A DNA stretch of 64,000 nucleotides from Peromyscus leucopus (lineage: Eukaryota; Chordata; Mammalia; Rodentia; Cricetidae), in contig NC_051064.1 of NCBI RefSeq assembly GCF_004664715.2, positions 110,045,740-110,109,739 of the forward strand, written 5' to 3'. Both the position numbers and the translations under genes were made by a program. This document shows, piece after piece, positions 55,801-60,250 of this stretch (the stretch's first letter is position 1; every line of letters starts with the position of its first letter). Below the pieces are notes generated by a model that saw only the letters and a list, made by a program, of their open reading frames with translations, was not told the origin of the DNA and did no database searches.

Positions 55801-57902
55801 CGGGCCCCTCAGTTGGGCAGTCCCCAGGGCCAAGATAAGGAACCTGCTCCGGCCACCTGGGTGCCAGGAGACCCACCAGCCTGGAGCATCCCAGCCTGGA
55901 GCATCCCAGCCTGGAGCATCCCAGGTGGTACTTCTAAGACGCTGGGGCCCAAGGCCTGAGTCTTTGGGAGCGCTTGGAAAGCAGGGCGCGTGCAAAGGGC
56001 CTGGATCTTCTGACCGTGCTCTGCTTACCCCGCAGTTTCCGATGGGTCCTGGCTCAGATGGCCCAATGGGCGGCATGGGTGGCATGGAGCCACACCACAT
56101 GAACGGATCCTTAGGTAAGCCAGCGCCCGCGAGTGTTCTACTCTGCCTCCGTGTCGGCCTGGACTAGGCACCTGGGAAGGTCCCGAGTCCTGAACCAAGC
56201 TACCTGCTGCCTACACTGGCTGTTCTCTAAACAGAAACGATGTAAGCACACGTGCACAGAGCCAGGAAAGACTTCTCAGAGGGTAGAGAAGCCCACAGAA
56301 TAGTGACCCAGCAACCGAATTGGGCCAAGCATGGTGACACATACCTACTGTAGCCTAGCATTCAGGAACCTGAGACAGGGGGGTCACAAGTTTTAAGGCT
56401 GGCTTGGGTCACACACAATAAGACCCTGTTTCGAAATAAAGAAAAAATGGACTACAGGTGTAGTCCAGTATTCAGCCACTGACTGGAGCATTCGTGAGAC
56501 CTGGGTAAGATAGAGCTGGGCACAGTGGTACCTGTCTTTAATCTCCGCACTCAGGATACTGAGGTGGTTAATTCATGGCATGCATGGGCCACATGGCAGG
56601 ATCCTGCCTCCAGAGCCAATGGCTCGGTTGGTAGTGTGTGTTTGGCGAGCGTGAGGACCTGGACTCGATCCCCAGCACCCACGTAAGAGCCGCGCACACC
56701 CTGGCATACGTTTCTAATGCCAGCTGTGGAGGCAGAGACGGGAGGATCCTTAAGGCTTGCTGCCATCAGTCTGTAGTTGAATCAGCAAGCTGAATCCAGG
56801 TTCAATGAGAGAACTTGTCTCAAAAAGGCATGTGGAAAGCACCTGGAGGTGACCTCTGACTTCCCCCAGTGTGCACTCGTGTGCACACATACATACATGA
56901 AAACAGTACCTACGTATACTCAACACCCTCCAAGAAAGGAAGAAATGCCCTGACTTACACTCTTCTTCTCTTTTAGGATCAGGAGACATAGATGGACTTC
57001 CAAAAGTGAGTGACACCTATGTCCCCTCCCTCGCCGTCACCCAGGCTGTTAGGTCAGGTTGTTGGGGACATGGGCTCACCTCCTCATCTCTTCCCACAGA
57101 ATTCTCCTAACAACATAAGTGGCATTAGCAATCCTCCAGGCACCCCTCGAGATGACGGCGAGCTAGGAGGGAACTTCCTCCACTCCTTCCAGAACGACAA
57201 TGTAAGTCCCCAGAGCCCCTGACCCTTCTAATGCTTGGGTCCTGGTAGTCCCTTAGGCCTGGGGACCCTGGAACTGCCCGCTCACCGGGCTGCTTTTCAC
57301 CTGTTACTTTCCACCCACCTGCAGAGCCCCAGACATCCATTGCTGGTCCTGCTGCCTGATCCTGTGGGGAGGGAGGGGGCCTGTGTGAAGTCTGGAAGCC
57401 TTCGGTGTTCATTAGCAGAATTGGGGAAGCTCTGAGCTGATTGGATAGGCAGCAGTACCCTGTGGGATCATGCAACTTCCCGGGCCCTCCATGCACAGGG
57501 GCTAGGTGGCCTTCTATGGCCGTACTCAGTGATGAAAACAGCTTTGGAGAGCACCGGACTGTGGCTGGCCCACAGCACCCTCCAGGAACTGGGACTCACT
57601 CATTCCCGGTTCCCCACTCTCTTGGTTTCCCCAAAGAGCTGCCTCCAAGGGATAAGAGCTAGAGGCCGTTGGTGCTGCCAGAATTCCTGGCAAGAGGCAT
57701 AAGCTGGTCCCAGGGGCGTCACCTAGCTCCTGCCTCCTTGACTTCACCTCATCCCTACCCATTGTGCACCCCGGGCTGCTTGGGCCAGTACGGTACCAAG
57801 CCTTCACATTGCTAAATCCATGGCCTCTGCTCCCCACCTGACAGCCACCCCAACCCTGCCTCTCCCCTGCAGTATTCTCCAAGCATGACGATGAGTGTGT
57901 GA
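18217..57902 (+). CDS. Ssbp3: Ssbp3, single-stranded DNA-binding protein 3 (3' part, 14 exons)
   Basis: Spliced CDS: 18217-18306, 36437-36517, 37455-37514, 40245-40311, 40409-40485, 47317-47381, 47966-48014, 48618-48653, 49134-49188, 50394-50464, 56036-56114, 56977-57005, 57100-57201, 57873-57902. It gives 296 residues, equal to residues 93-388 of the family form, so the N-terminal LUFS/LisH domain is encoded upstream of the window. The part seen is the Pro/Gly/Met-rich, probably disordered C-terminal region with the invariant tail YSPSMTMSV. Known for the family: a nuclear adaptor that binds LDB1 through its N-terminus, protects LDB1 from RLIM-driven degradation and boosts LIM-homeodomain and GATA/TAL1 complexes. 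Paralogue choice: the exon 10 stretch [17 protein letters not shown] and [16 protein letters not shown] fit SSBP3; SSBP2 differs at these places. All introns are GT-AG, phases agree, and no frameshift or early stop is seen, so the locus looks intact. Confidence 0.96.
19727..19881. repeat. Tandem duplication with 89-bp period
   Basis: Two diverged copies, starting gccctgatgcagtaaaa at 19727 and 19816 and ending cccagccacc. They differ at several sites, so the event is not recent. Confidence 0.85.
20000..20217 (-). mobile_element. B2/B3-type SINE, minus strand
   Basis: 'ccaatggaggtcaggacaga', 'accaccgtgtgggtgctg' and 'ctgagccatctctctagtcc' match the reverse of a tRNA-derived SINE; the T-rich end is at 19997-20020. 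Confidence 0.85.
20700..20840. promoter_or_regulatory. Candidate conserved non-coding block
   Basis: A repeat-free stretch with unusual CpG retention. It includes 'gttagcgattgattgccgcc' (PBX/HOX-like TGATTGAT on the + strand), a 14-bp inverted repeat ccgcct-tc-aggcgg at 20775-20788, and a GATA-like 'gatgatatcg'. Conservation is not tested. Confidence 0.4.
22110..22210. promoter_or_regulatory. Candidate conserved non-coding block
   Basis: Repeat-free, with retained CpG (gtcgcacgtaaatatcc and gttcgatcgattgatcgg), unlike nearby intron. Weak evidence. Confidence 0.25.
22868..22917. repeat. 20-bp imperfect tandem repeat
   Basis: Units such as agccttggggtacccctctg and agccctggggtgcccctctg, about 2.5 copies. 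Confidence 0.85.
23420..23454. repeat. (CACG)n tract
   Basis: A CACG-rich run ending gcatgcgtatgc; alternating purine-pyrimidine. Confidence 0.85.
24452..24600. promoter_or_regulatory. Candidate conserved non-coding block
   Basis: Directly after an A-run comes a repeat-free stretch with several CpGs and dense TF-like cores: 'tgatgaaatgg', 'cataaatcaatg', 'gttagctatgcatcag'. It differs in texture from the GC-rich flanks. Confidence 0.4.
25560..25705 (+). repeat. MIR-like fragment
   Basis: 'aacctctctgaacctcagtt', then 'gatgatacagcc', then 'gcctggtgctgggtgcctgc' follow MIR order. Confidence 0.65.
27650..27800. promoter_or_regulatory. Candidate conserved non-coding block
   Basis: Contains 'gtgctgctgtgattaacagc', 'tgcatggtaacactgcccaa' (RFX-like GGTAAC) and a GGCAGGCAGG run. 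Repeat-free apart from that run. Inferred only. Confidence 0.3.
28945..29035 (-). mobile_element. B3 SINE fragment, minus strand
   Basis: 'ttcttccaccctgtgggtcc', 'ggtcattaagcatggcagca' and 'ccctctcaccagccc' match the reverse of a B3 head. Confidence 0.7.
29220..29275. repeat. C-rich low-complexity tract
   Basis: CCCC/CCCA runs ending in CCGCCGCC. Confidence 0.85.
29280..29370 (-). mobile_element. Old B1/PB1 fragment, minus strand
   Basis: 'aaactcactgtgtggccgag' and 'cctccccagtgcgtgtgcaa' are a diverged reverse B1 head. Confidence 0.6.
29944..30101 (+). mobile_element. B1 SINE
   Basis: 'agctgggcacagtggcacat', 'gttcaaggccagcctggtct' and 'ggacagccagggctacacaa', with an ACA-rich tail. Near full length. 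Confidence 0.93.
32740..32965. repeat. MIR-like fragments, uncertain orientation
   Basis: 'acaaagctgggatttgaacc' then 'caggtttt' (32933-32960) is the reverse of a MIR core. The upstream part is ambiguous. Confidence 0.4.
34480..34800. promoter_or_regulatory. Strong candidate conserved enhancer, TAATTA-rich
   Basis: A 320-bp AT-rich island free of repeats, about 1.6-2 kb before exon 6. It has TAATTA at 34619, 34712 and 34726 (the last in TTAATTAA), a FOX-like TGTTTAC at 34498, an E-box CAGGTG at 34538 and further TAAT cores (34563, 34637). Such density of homeodomain cores is typical of developmental enhancers. SSBP3 itself works with LIM-homeodomain factors, which bind TAATTA. Enhancer status is inferred. 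Confidence 0.55.
35660..35770 (+). repeat. MIR-like fragment
   Basis: 'tcttgggacctgttttccac' then 'atttgtcaaagttggaag' follows the MIR core. Confidence 0.5.
35905..36070 (+). repeat. L2 3'-end fragment
   Basis: 'cagactgtgagctccttgag' then 'ggcagggactc' is the classic L2 signature. Confidence 0.75.
36320..36342. repeat. (GCCC)n tract before exon 6
   Basis: A run of CGCCCGCCCGCC about 100 bases before the exon 6 acceptor. Confidence 0.85.
36437..36517 (+). CDS. Ssbp3: Ssbp3 exon 6, alternatively spliced (residues 123-149)
   Basis: The 81-bp exon is bounded by tcacag and gtaaac and is phase 0 at both ends. It codes for 27 residues, starting [16 protein letters not shown] and ending SSMMGPHSQ. 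This Pro/His/Ser-rich block is present in the 388-residue isoform and absent from the 361-residue isoform, so it is a cassette exon by established knowledge. Skipping joins FFQ of exon 5 directly to PFMSPRY of exon 7. The donor gtaaac is weaker than gtaagt, in line with optional inclusion. Confidence 0.94.
36952..36979. repeat. (GTT)n microsatellite
   Basis: About nine GTT units within intron 6. Confidence 0.9.
37375..37391. promoter_or_regulatory. 17-bp interrupted palindrome beside exon 7
   Basis: ctttgcac, one spacer base, gtgcaaag: the arms are exact reverse complements. It lies 63 bases before exon 7. The one-base spacer is too short for an ordinary RNA loop, so a dimeric protein site is more likely than a hairpin. 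Confidence 0.45.
37455..37514 (+). CDS. Ssbp3: Ssbp3 exon 7, alternatively spliced (residues 150-169)
   Basis: The 60-bp exon is bounded by attacag and gtacag and is phase 0 at both ends. It codes for 20 residues, starting [10 protein letters not shown] and ending RPPIRMGNQ. Its in-frame length of 20 codons matches the known 368-residue isoform (388 minus 20), so I take it as a cassette exon too. The weak, purine-interrupted pyrimidine tract before it supports regulated use. Confidence 0.95.
37515..40244 (+). other. Ssbp3: Ssbp3 intron 7 (2,730 bp)
   Basis: The one clear interspersed repeat is a minus-strand B2 with its oligo(T) end at 39463-39648. A C-rich tract follows the donor (37542-37565). 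The rest shows no repeat or reading frame that I can support. Confidence 0.7.
39463..39649 (-). mobile_element. B2 SINE, minus strand
   Basis: An oligo(T) run (39463-39483), then 'gtgggtgctgggaattgaac' and 'gagccatctctccagcccc', the reverse of the B2 head with its Pol III box region. Confidence 0.92.
40245..40311 (+). CDS. Ssbp3: Ssbp3 exon 8 (residues 170-192, last codon split)
   Basis: The 67-bp exon is bounded by ctctcag and gtagag. It encodes 22 residues, [13 protein letters not shown] through NSMDPTRQQ, plus the first base of the Gly codon finished by exon 9. [17 protein letters not shown] is the SSBP3 form; SSBP2 has PGSQPLLPSGMDPTRQQ. Confidence 0.96.
40312..40408 (+). other. Ssbp3: Ssbp3 intron 8 (97 bp)
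   Basis: A very short GT-AG intron with a G-rich centre (ggggggcctgggggctgggg, 40331-40350). Its length is not a multiple of three, so retention would shift the frame. Confidence 0.9.
40409..40485 (+). CDS. Ssbp3: Ssbp3 exon 9 (residues 192-217)
   Basis: The 77-bp exon is bounded by acacag and gtaacc. It completes the split Gly codon and codes for [16 protein letters not shown] then MGPMGPGPQ. It is a Met/Gly/Pro-rich, low-complexity block. It ends in phase 0. Confidence 0.96.
42039..42226 (+). mobile_element. B2/B3-type SINE
   Basis: Starts 'ggctagagagatggctcagt', continues 'ttcaattcccagcactcaca' and ends in an AAAC-rich tail. tRNA-derived head with A and B box remains. Confidence 0.9.
42232..42345 (+). 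mobile_element. Degraded B1 SINE
   Basis: 'cacacctttaaccccagcat' and 'gtgagttcctggccagccag'. Diverged and lacking a clear tail. Confidence 0.7.
42501..42592 (+). mobile_element. ID element
   Basis: 'gtggctcagtggcagagctt' and 'ggcagatccccggcgtcac' plus an A-rich tail: the tRNA-Ala-like BC1/ID family. Confidence 0.75.
42597..42770 (+). mobile_element. B4-like SINE (ID plus B1 fusion)
   Basis: An ID-like head ('tgggtagagcacctgcctgg') runs into a B1-like tail ('gaggctagcctgggctacat' then 'gtctcaaac'), the structure of B4. Confidence 0.75.
43160..43545 (+). repeat. Rodent interspersed repeat, copy 1
   Basis: 'atgaagagacatcatgacca', 'ggcttacagtttcagagg' and 'ccaacaaggccacacctcct' belong to a well-known rodent repeat whose class I cannot name with confidence. 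A second copy in the same orientation starts at 45248. Confidence 0.7.
45248..45563 (+). repeat. Rodent interspersed repeat, copy 2
   Basis: Shares 'gtgaagagacaccatgacc', 'ttacagtttcagaggttcgg' and 'tccaacaaggccacacctcc' with the copy at 43160; about 2.1 kb apart. Confidence 0.7.
46500..46650 (+). repeat. MIR-like fragment
   Basis: 'ctgccatttgctagctgact' then 'gtggccagctgctcc' matches the MIR core. Confidence 0.6.
47317..47381 (+). CDS. Ssbp3: Ssbp3 exon 10 (residues 218-239, last codon split)
   Basis: The 65-bp exon is bounded by ttgcag and gtaagg. It encodes [15 protein letters not shown] then AMPGIN plus two bases of the next Met codon. This segment is the clearest paralogue marker: SSBP3 has [12 protein letters not shown] where SSBP2 has NALGGPGMPGMNM. 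Confidence 0.96.
47470..47570 (+). repeat. MIR-like fragment
   Basis: 'tctctgggcctcagtttgcc' then 'catcattgggatgagaac', with 'gtgccaggcacagtgg' downstream. Confidence 0.65.
47600..47690 (-). repeat. MIR fragment, minus strand
   Basis: 'gctgaggcacagagaggtag' then 'agtgacttcctcagacttgc' is the reverse of the MIR core. Confidence 0.7.
47966..48014 (+). CDS. Ssbp3: Ssbp3 exon 11 (residues 239-255)
   Basis: The 49-bp exon is bounded by cctcag and gtgagt. It completes the Met codon and encodes [16 protein letters not shown]. The exon ends in TCA rather than the usual AG before the donor, but gtgagt is a strong intronic consensus. The frame stays open through the following intron (see findings). 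Confidence 0.96.
48015..48617 (+). other. Ssbp3: Ssbp3 intron 11 (603 bp), stop-free in the Ssbp3 frame
   Basis: A GT-AG intron whose length is exactly 201 codons. Reading on from the last codon of exon 11 (TCA), there is no stop before exon 12 starts with ATC, and exon 12 is then in its normal frame. The virtual insert is Arg/Gly/Ser/Cys-rich and unlike the Pro/Gly/Met-rich protein around it, so it may be chance in GC-rich DNA. An open frame also exists on the minus strand (47879-48451). Confidence 0.85.
48618..48653 (+). CDS. Ssbp3: Ssbp3 exon 12 (residues 256-267)
   Basis: A 36-bp micro-exon bounded by ttccag and gtaagt, phase 0 at both ends. It encodes [12 protein letters not shown]. It is one of the shortest exons of the gene and its strong donor probably helps recognition. 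The peptide is shared with SSBP2, which differs at two positions. Confidence 0.95.
48654..49133 (+). other. Ssbp3: Ssbp3 intron 12 (480 bp)
   Basis: Unique sequence with no recognised repeat. The first in-frame stop after exon 12 is reached at 48708-48710. Confidence 0.8.
49134..49188 (+). CDS. Ssbp3: Ssbp3 exon 13 (residues 268-286, last codon split)
   Basis: The 55-bp exon is bounded by tctcag and gtaaga. It encodes [18 protein letters not shown] plus one base of the Asp codon. This Gly/Pro block is identical in SSBP2 and SSBP3. Confidence 0.96.
49189..50393 (+). other. Ssbp3: Ssbp3 intron 13 (1,205 bp)
   Basis: No SINE is seen. A GT/GCAC-rich alternating purine-pyrimidine patch lies at 49611-49655. 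The last 200 bases before exon 14 are AT-rich with TAATTA-type motifs and look like part of a candidate conserved block (50180-50560). Confidence 0.75.
50180..50560. promoter_or_regulatory. Candidate conserved block around exon 14
   Basis: AT-rich, repeat-free DNA on both sides of exon 14. It carries TTAATTAA at 50340, TAATTA at 50513, CAGCTG at 50526 and CACGTG at 50541. An extended clean flank on both sides of a coding exon suggests enhancer or splicing function. Inferred. Confidence 0.45.
50394..50464 (+). CDS. Ssbp3: Ssbp3 exon 14 (residues 286-309)
   Basis: The 71-bp exon is bounded by ctacag and gtgagt. It completes the Asp codon and encodes [15 protein letters not shown] then VPPGGSRSN. 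The SSBP2 counterpart differs (NMYTLMNAVPPGPNRPN), so this again supports SSBP3. Confidence 0.96.
50880..51010 (+). repeat. L2-like fragment
   Basis: 'cctctcatctggaatgccac' and pyrimidine-rich sequence after it resemble the L2 3' region. Confidence 0.4.
52270..52362 (+). mobile_element. ID-type SINE
   Basis: 'gggttagagcacaagtacct' and 'taggttcgatccccaacacc' plus an AAAC-rich tail. Confidence 0.7.
52688..52792 (+). mobile_element. Truncated B1 SINE
   Basis: 'gccgggtgtggtggcacaca' and 'gagttcgaggctagcctcgt'; the segment with gttccaggacagcc is missing. It ends at the CA microsatellite, which probably grew from its tail. Confidence 0.88.
52792..52846. repeat. (CA)n microsatellite
   Basis: About 27 CA units following the B1 tail. 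Confidence 0.95.
52928..53000. repeat. 36-bp tandem duplication
   Basis: ggctttaaaaactcaat through gccaggaaatgat occurs twice, at 52928 and 52964, with one extra A in the second copy. The second copy ends in the B1 head, so it may stem from the target-site duplication. Confidence 0.9.
52988..53160 (+). mobile_element. B1 SINE
   Basis: 'cttaatcccagcactttgaa', 'gtgagttccaggacagctgg' and an A/AAAC tail. Confidence 0.92.
53178..53305 (+). mobile_element. B1 SINE with internal deletion
   Basis: 'gagttcaaggtcagcctggt' and 'ctatacagagaaatcctgtc'; the 'taatcccagcactc' segment is missing. Confidence 0.85.
53338..53485 (+). mobile_element. Old B1-like SINE
   Basis: 'ggtgactcacacctataatc' and 'ttgaggtcagccagggctct', with a duplicated middle ('ggccagcctaagcaacagca'). 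Confidence 0.75.
53970..54147 (-). mobile_element. B1 SINE, minus strand, cricetid-type
   Basis: A T-rich end (53971-54006), then 'cgagacagggtttctctgtg', 'tttgcgcctttcctggaact' and 'gggattaaaggcgtgcacca'. It shares the 'ggaaaggcgcaaa' variant with the copies at 4984 and 54918. Confidence 0.95.
54400..54660 (+). repeat. Degraded rodent SINE-like sequence
   Basis: 'gcctgtactgccagcactgg', then 'gacctctagctttcgtgtgc' and an AT-rich tail resemble tRNA-type rodent repeats. Family uncertain. Confidence 0.4.
54695..54850 (+). repeat. Degraded B1-like SINE with 23-bp duplication
   Basis: 'ggtgcgtgcctgaagatgta' and 'gaggctgaagcaggaagatg'; the unit gatgacttgatcccaggaag occurs twice (54752 and 54775). 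Confidence 0.55.
54918..55068 (+). mobile_element. B1 SINE, full-length, cricetid-type
   Basis: 'ggccaggcggtggtggcaca', 'tttaatcccagcactcggga', 'ggaaaggcgcaaagctacac', 'gtctcgaaaaacc'. The cleanest B1 in the window, so probably young. Confidence 0.97.
55876..55925. repeat. 15-bp tandem repeat, three copies
   Basis: The unit ccagcctggagcatc occurs three times, without differences, 110 bases before exon 15. Confidence 0.92.
56036..56114 (+). CDS. Ssbp3: Ssbp3 exon 15 (residues 310-336, last codon split)
   Basis: The 79-bp exon is bounded by cgcag and gtaagc. It encodes [16 protein letters not shown] then [10 protein letters not shown] plus one base of the Gly codon. Met/Gly-rich; SSBP2 has MGGLGGMESHH at the same place. 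Confidence 0.96.
56322..56447 (+). mobile_element. Old B1-like SINE
   Basis: 'gccaagcatggtgacacata' and 'gaccctgtttcgaaataaag' with an A-rich tail. Confidence 0.7.
56511..56612 (+). mobile_element. B1 fragment
   Basis: 'agctgggcacagtggtacct' then 'tttaatctccgcactcagga'; the 3' half is lost. Confidence 0.7.
56617..56905 (+). mobile_element. tRNA-derived rodent SINE
   Basis: A head with 'tggctcggttggtagtgtgt' and 'gactcgatccccagcaccca' (box B-like), a middle 'gagaacttgtctcaaaaagg' and a tail of ACAT units. B2/B4-related; subfamily not fixed. Confidence 0.65.
56977..57005 (+). CDS. Ssbp3: Ssbp3 exon 16 (residues 336-345), micro-exon
   Basis: A 29-bp micro-exon bounded by ttttag and gtgagt. 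It completes the Gly codon and encodes SGDIDGLPK. It is the shortest internal exon in the window. SSBP2 has SGDMDSISK here. Confidence 0.94.
57006..57099 (+). other. Ssbp3: Ssbp3 intron 16 (94 bp)
   Basis: A very short GT-AG intron. Its length is not a multiple of three, so retention would change the frame before exon 17. Confidence 0.92.
57100..57201 (+). CDS. Ssbp3: Ssbp3 exon 17 (residues 346-379)
   Basis: The 102-bp exon is bounded by cccacag and gtaagt and is phase 0 at both ends. It encodes 34 residues: [19 protein letters not shown] then [15 protein letters not shown]. The acidic/aromatic stretch near the C-terminus is strongly conserved across SSBP paralogues and is part of the region linked to transactivation. 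Confidence 0.97.
57202..57872 (+). other. Ssbp3: Ssbp3 intron 17 (671 bp)
   Basis: Unique sequence with no clear repeat. The acceptor ctcccctgcag is strong. No exon is recognised. Confidence 0.8.
57873..57902 (+). CDS. Ssbp3: Ssbp3 exon 18, coding end (residues 380-388 and stop)
   Basis: Encodes YSPSMTMSV and TGA at 57900-57902. This C-terminal nonapeptide is invariant in vertebrate SSBP2 and SSBP3 as I know them, which fixes both the frame and the end of the protein. Confidence 0.97.
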   Translation, partial: YSPSMTMSV

Positions 57903-58064
57903 CCCCCTCTCCAAGACGATGAGAGCCGGCATTGCAGGCAGAAGATGCCAGAAATTATGCAAGAAGAAGTGAGGTGTCGATACCAGGAGCCGGGGGAGGG
58001 TGTCTCCTGCTCCCCTCCACCCCTCCCACCCACTCCCCGACCTTTCCCAATTTTAGTTACATGC

Positions 58065-58070
58065 AATAAA
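58065..58070 (+). terminator. Ssbp3: Possible proximal poly(A) signal AATAAA
   Basis: AATAAA 163 bases after the stop codon, followed by a T-rich stretch at 58080-58087. Use would give a very short 3'UTR. Not proven by sequence alone. Confidence 0.4.
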
Positions 58071-58356
58071 AAGGCCAAACTTTTTATTCCGTAAAACATG
58101 AAGGACAGAACTCAAAATGTATTTCAAGTCAACAATCAGAAAAATCCCACCCTCTCCTCACCCTAAAGGACCTTTCTGTACGTGACACTTTTTGTTGGTT
58201 TTTTTGTTTGTTTGTTTGTTTGGGATTTTACCGTTGCTGGGATTTTTAATTTGTTTTTTGGGGGGGTTTCCTTTTGGGTAAAAAAAAATTTTTTTTAATG
58301 GAAGCTTCTAGCAAGCCCTACACCCCACCCCACTCAACCTCTTTGCTTTCTTCTTT

Positions 58357-58427
58357 AAAAAAAAAAAAAAAAGGAACAAAAAAATGAAAAAGAAAAAAGG
58401 CCAAAAAAAAAAAAAAAAAAAAAAAAA
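58357..58427. repeat. Ssbp3: A-rich tracts in the 3'UTR
   Basis: A-runs at 58357-58372 and 58403-58427 with mixed A/G between. Likely internal oligo(dT) priming sites in RNA data. Confidence 0.95.
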
Positions 58428-58542
58428 GGAAGAAACCCCCTCAAGCCCTTCCGTCTGTCCCCAAGTCCTGCCACCAGGAAAGCTAGTCTAGGTGTGCGAT
58501 GTCACGCTGACGTTGTAGCCATCTAAAAATAATAATAATAAT

Positions 58543-58548
58543 AATAAA
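58543..58548 (+). terminator. Ssbp3: Possible middle poly(A) signal AATAAA
   Basis: AATAAA at the end of a short AAT repeat. It is followed by a GT/T-rich element (ggtggtttctttc, 58566-58578) at a suitable distance, so it could be used. Confidence 0.4.
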
Positions 58549-59547
58549 CTGGACAGTTTACAATCGGTGGTTTCTTTCAAAAGCTGTTTGGGGCCAAGGA
58601 ACAGACGTCAACCGTTTCCACATGGGCCTTTGGGGTGTTTGCACTGGGCAAGGAGATGCAGGTGTCTGCTTTGCTCTGGCTGGCCGTCACGACACACCGT
58701 CACCCCTGCCCTCAGCCTGTGGCCAGAGAGCCCAGAGTCCCCAACCTGCTGTCGCCTAACAGAGACCATCGCTGTGACCCAGCGTGCACCGCTGTTCCGG
58801 GATGGCTGCCTCTTCTTCAGACCTCTCGTGCCCGGCCACTGGGGCCTCCAGCCCCTCAGTCCCCACCATCTCCTGGCAAGAACCCTGCTGGCTGGGTAGG
58901 AAAGGCCCCGCCAACAGGACGGCTACGATCTGGGGCATGGAACTGACCTCCACGCTCTGTCTGGTCCTCAGATCCTCGTATAGTGTGCGCAGGCAGGGCG
59001 GGCTGAAGTGGTTTTCTTTTTTTTCCTCCTGTTCGTCCTTTTTCAAAGATGGGTATTGGTTAGAATCGCTCTGTATTTGCTTGGAACTGGATGGACAGAC
59101 TTCGGCATCGCTGTGGGGGTGGGGGGAGCACCAGCAACCAACCAGACACTGTTTCCGGTCCTGTTTTTATTTTCAAAAACCGACAAACCTGATGGTGGAG
59201 CCGCCCCCTCCGAGGAGGGGTAACTGGGCTGCCCTGGCCTCGCCCCGTGGCAACCTTTGTGTCTTGCCCTGAAGACACTGACTTCTTTGTACATTTACAC
59301 CCCCCTCGTGCCCGCCCACCCTTGTAGCTGGTCTTTGTTTTCTTTCCTCCCCTTTCTGACCCATGTATATCATATTATGTGAGATACCATCTGCCTGAAA
59401 AAAGACCTTGTGCGGATTCTTGGGAACATTGTAGCTGTTTCTGTGTTTTTTCTTACCTTGTAGTCTGGTTCTGAATTATGAGAGGAAAAAAAAAAAAGTA
59501 ATTATGATACATTGTAGTTTGTGTACGATATATGTTGATAACGTTTT

Positions 59548-59553
59548 ATTAAA
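59548..59553 (+). terminator. Ssbp3: Distal poly(A) signal ATTAAA of Ssbp3
   Basis: ATTAAA lies in an AT-rich stretch and is followed by a T-rich downstream element (ctttttccg, 59561-59569). It is the last good signal before GC-rich intergenic sequence, so it is the best candidate for the main mRNA end. Confidence 0.7.
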
Positions 59554-60129
59554 GGGACATCTTTTTCCGCAGCCCTTCCTGACATGTTTGGGGGGAACCC
59601 GGGTCGGAGCTGATGATACTGATCAGGAAGGAGAGGCTGTGCCTGGTACCTGAGACTTCTTCCTTGCTCTGCAGGCACCTGCTGCCTTTTCCTGAGCCTG
59701 AGTTCAGTGCTGAATACAGTGGCCTGGGGAGGGGGTTGGGACAGGTGGACACCAGTTACCTCAAACCCTTGGAGGTTTGTTTTGTTTAAAAAAAAATGTT
59801 AATTTCCATACCCAAAGTACCTGGTGTGTCTGGGGTTGTTGGGGTGGTAGGGGGTTCTTGGCTATTGGAAGGATTTCCCCCCACTCCTTTTTTTTAAATC
59901 CCCCAGGCAGGGATGAGGGTGGAAGAGGCTAGCGTTGGGGGCCAGGCAAAGGATTTCAGGAGTGATCCAGACTGACCTGTAGCTTACAGGGGGGCTGCCG
60001 AGTATGGGGGTGCTGGTTGTCAACGTTCACAAAGTACAGCTGAAGTCGGGTGAGGTGGAGCCAGGGATGGCCAGTGCTTGAACAAAGTACTCTCTGCTTT
60101 CCCAAGAATCTTAGAACCGGATCGCAATG

Positions 60130-60250
60130 CTGCAGGTTGGAATCTGCTGTTGTCACTACTCGGGATGTGGCCGTGGGTAGGTTAGTTTGTGACTGGCCTC
60201 AGTTTCTTCATCTAGGCACTACCAACAGTGCCTCATGGGGGATGTGAGTC
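60130..60250 (+). repeat. MIR-like fragment
   Basis: 'gatgtggccgtgggtaggtt' then 'cctcagtttcttcatctagg' follows the MIR core. Confidence 0.65.

Larger units (their letters stand above)
50465..56035 (+). other. Ssbp3: Ssbp3 intron 14 (5,571 bp), SINE-rich
   Basis: The first part (to about 50560) continues the AT-rich block around exon 14. An L2-like fragment lies at 50880-51010. From 52.26 to 55.07 kb at least nine SINE copies are packed together, one of them a B1 in inverted orientation, plus a CA microsatellite. Near the end is a 15-bp unit repeated three times (55876-55925). No extra exon was recognised. Confidence 0.8.
56115..56976 (+). other. Ssbp3: Ssbp3 intron 15 (862 bp)
   Basis: Almost filled by SINE-derived sequence: two degraded B1-like copies and one tRNA-type SINE (56322-56905). 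No exon was seen. Confidence 0.75.
57903..59572 (+). other. Ssbp3: Ssbp3 3'UTR
   Basis: The untranslated part of the last exon, about 1.67 kb. It has a TTTG run (58200-58223), two long A-runs (58357-58372 and 58403-58427) and an AAT run (58527-58548). The end is placed about 20 bases after the ATTAAA at 59548. The cleavage site itself is inferred. Confidence 0.8.

Noticed and set aside
55715..56167. 150-codon open frame including exon 15
   Set aside because: Only the 56036-56114 part is exon. The 5' part is intron with a 15-bp tandem repeat giving QPGAS units, and the acceptor at 56035 is clear.
57010..57222. 70-codon frame starting in intron 16 and containing exon 17
   Set aside because: It starts inside a 94-bp intron with canonical borders, so the start is not a real one.
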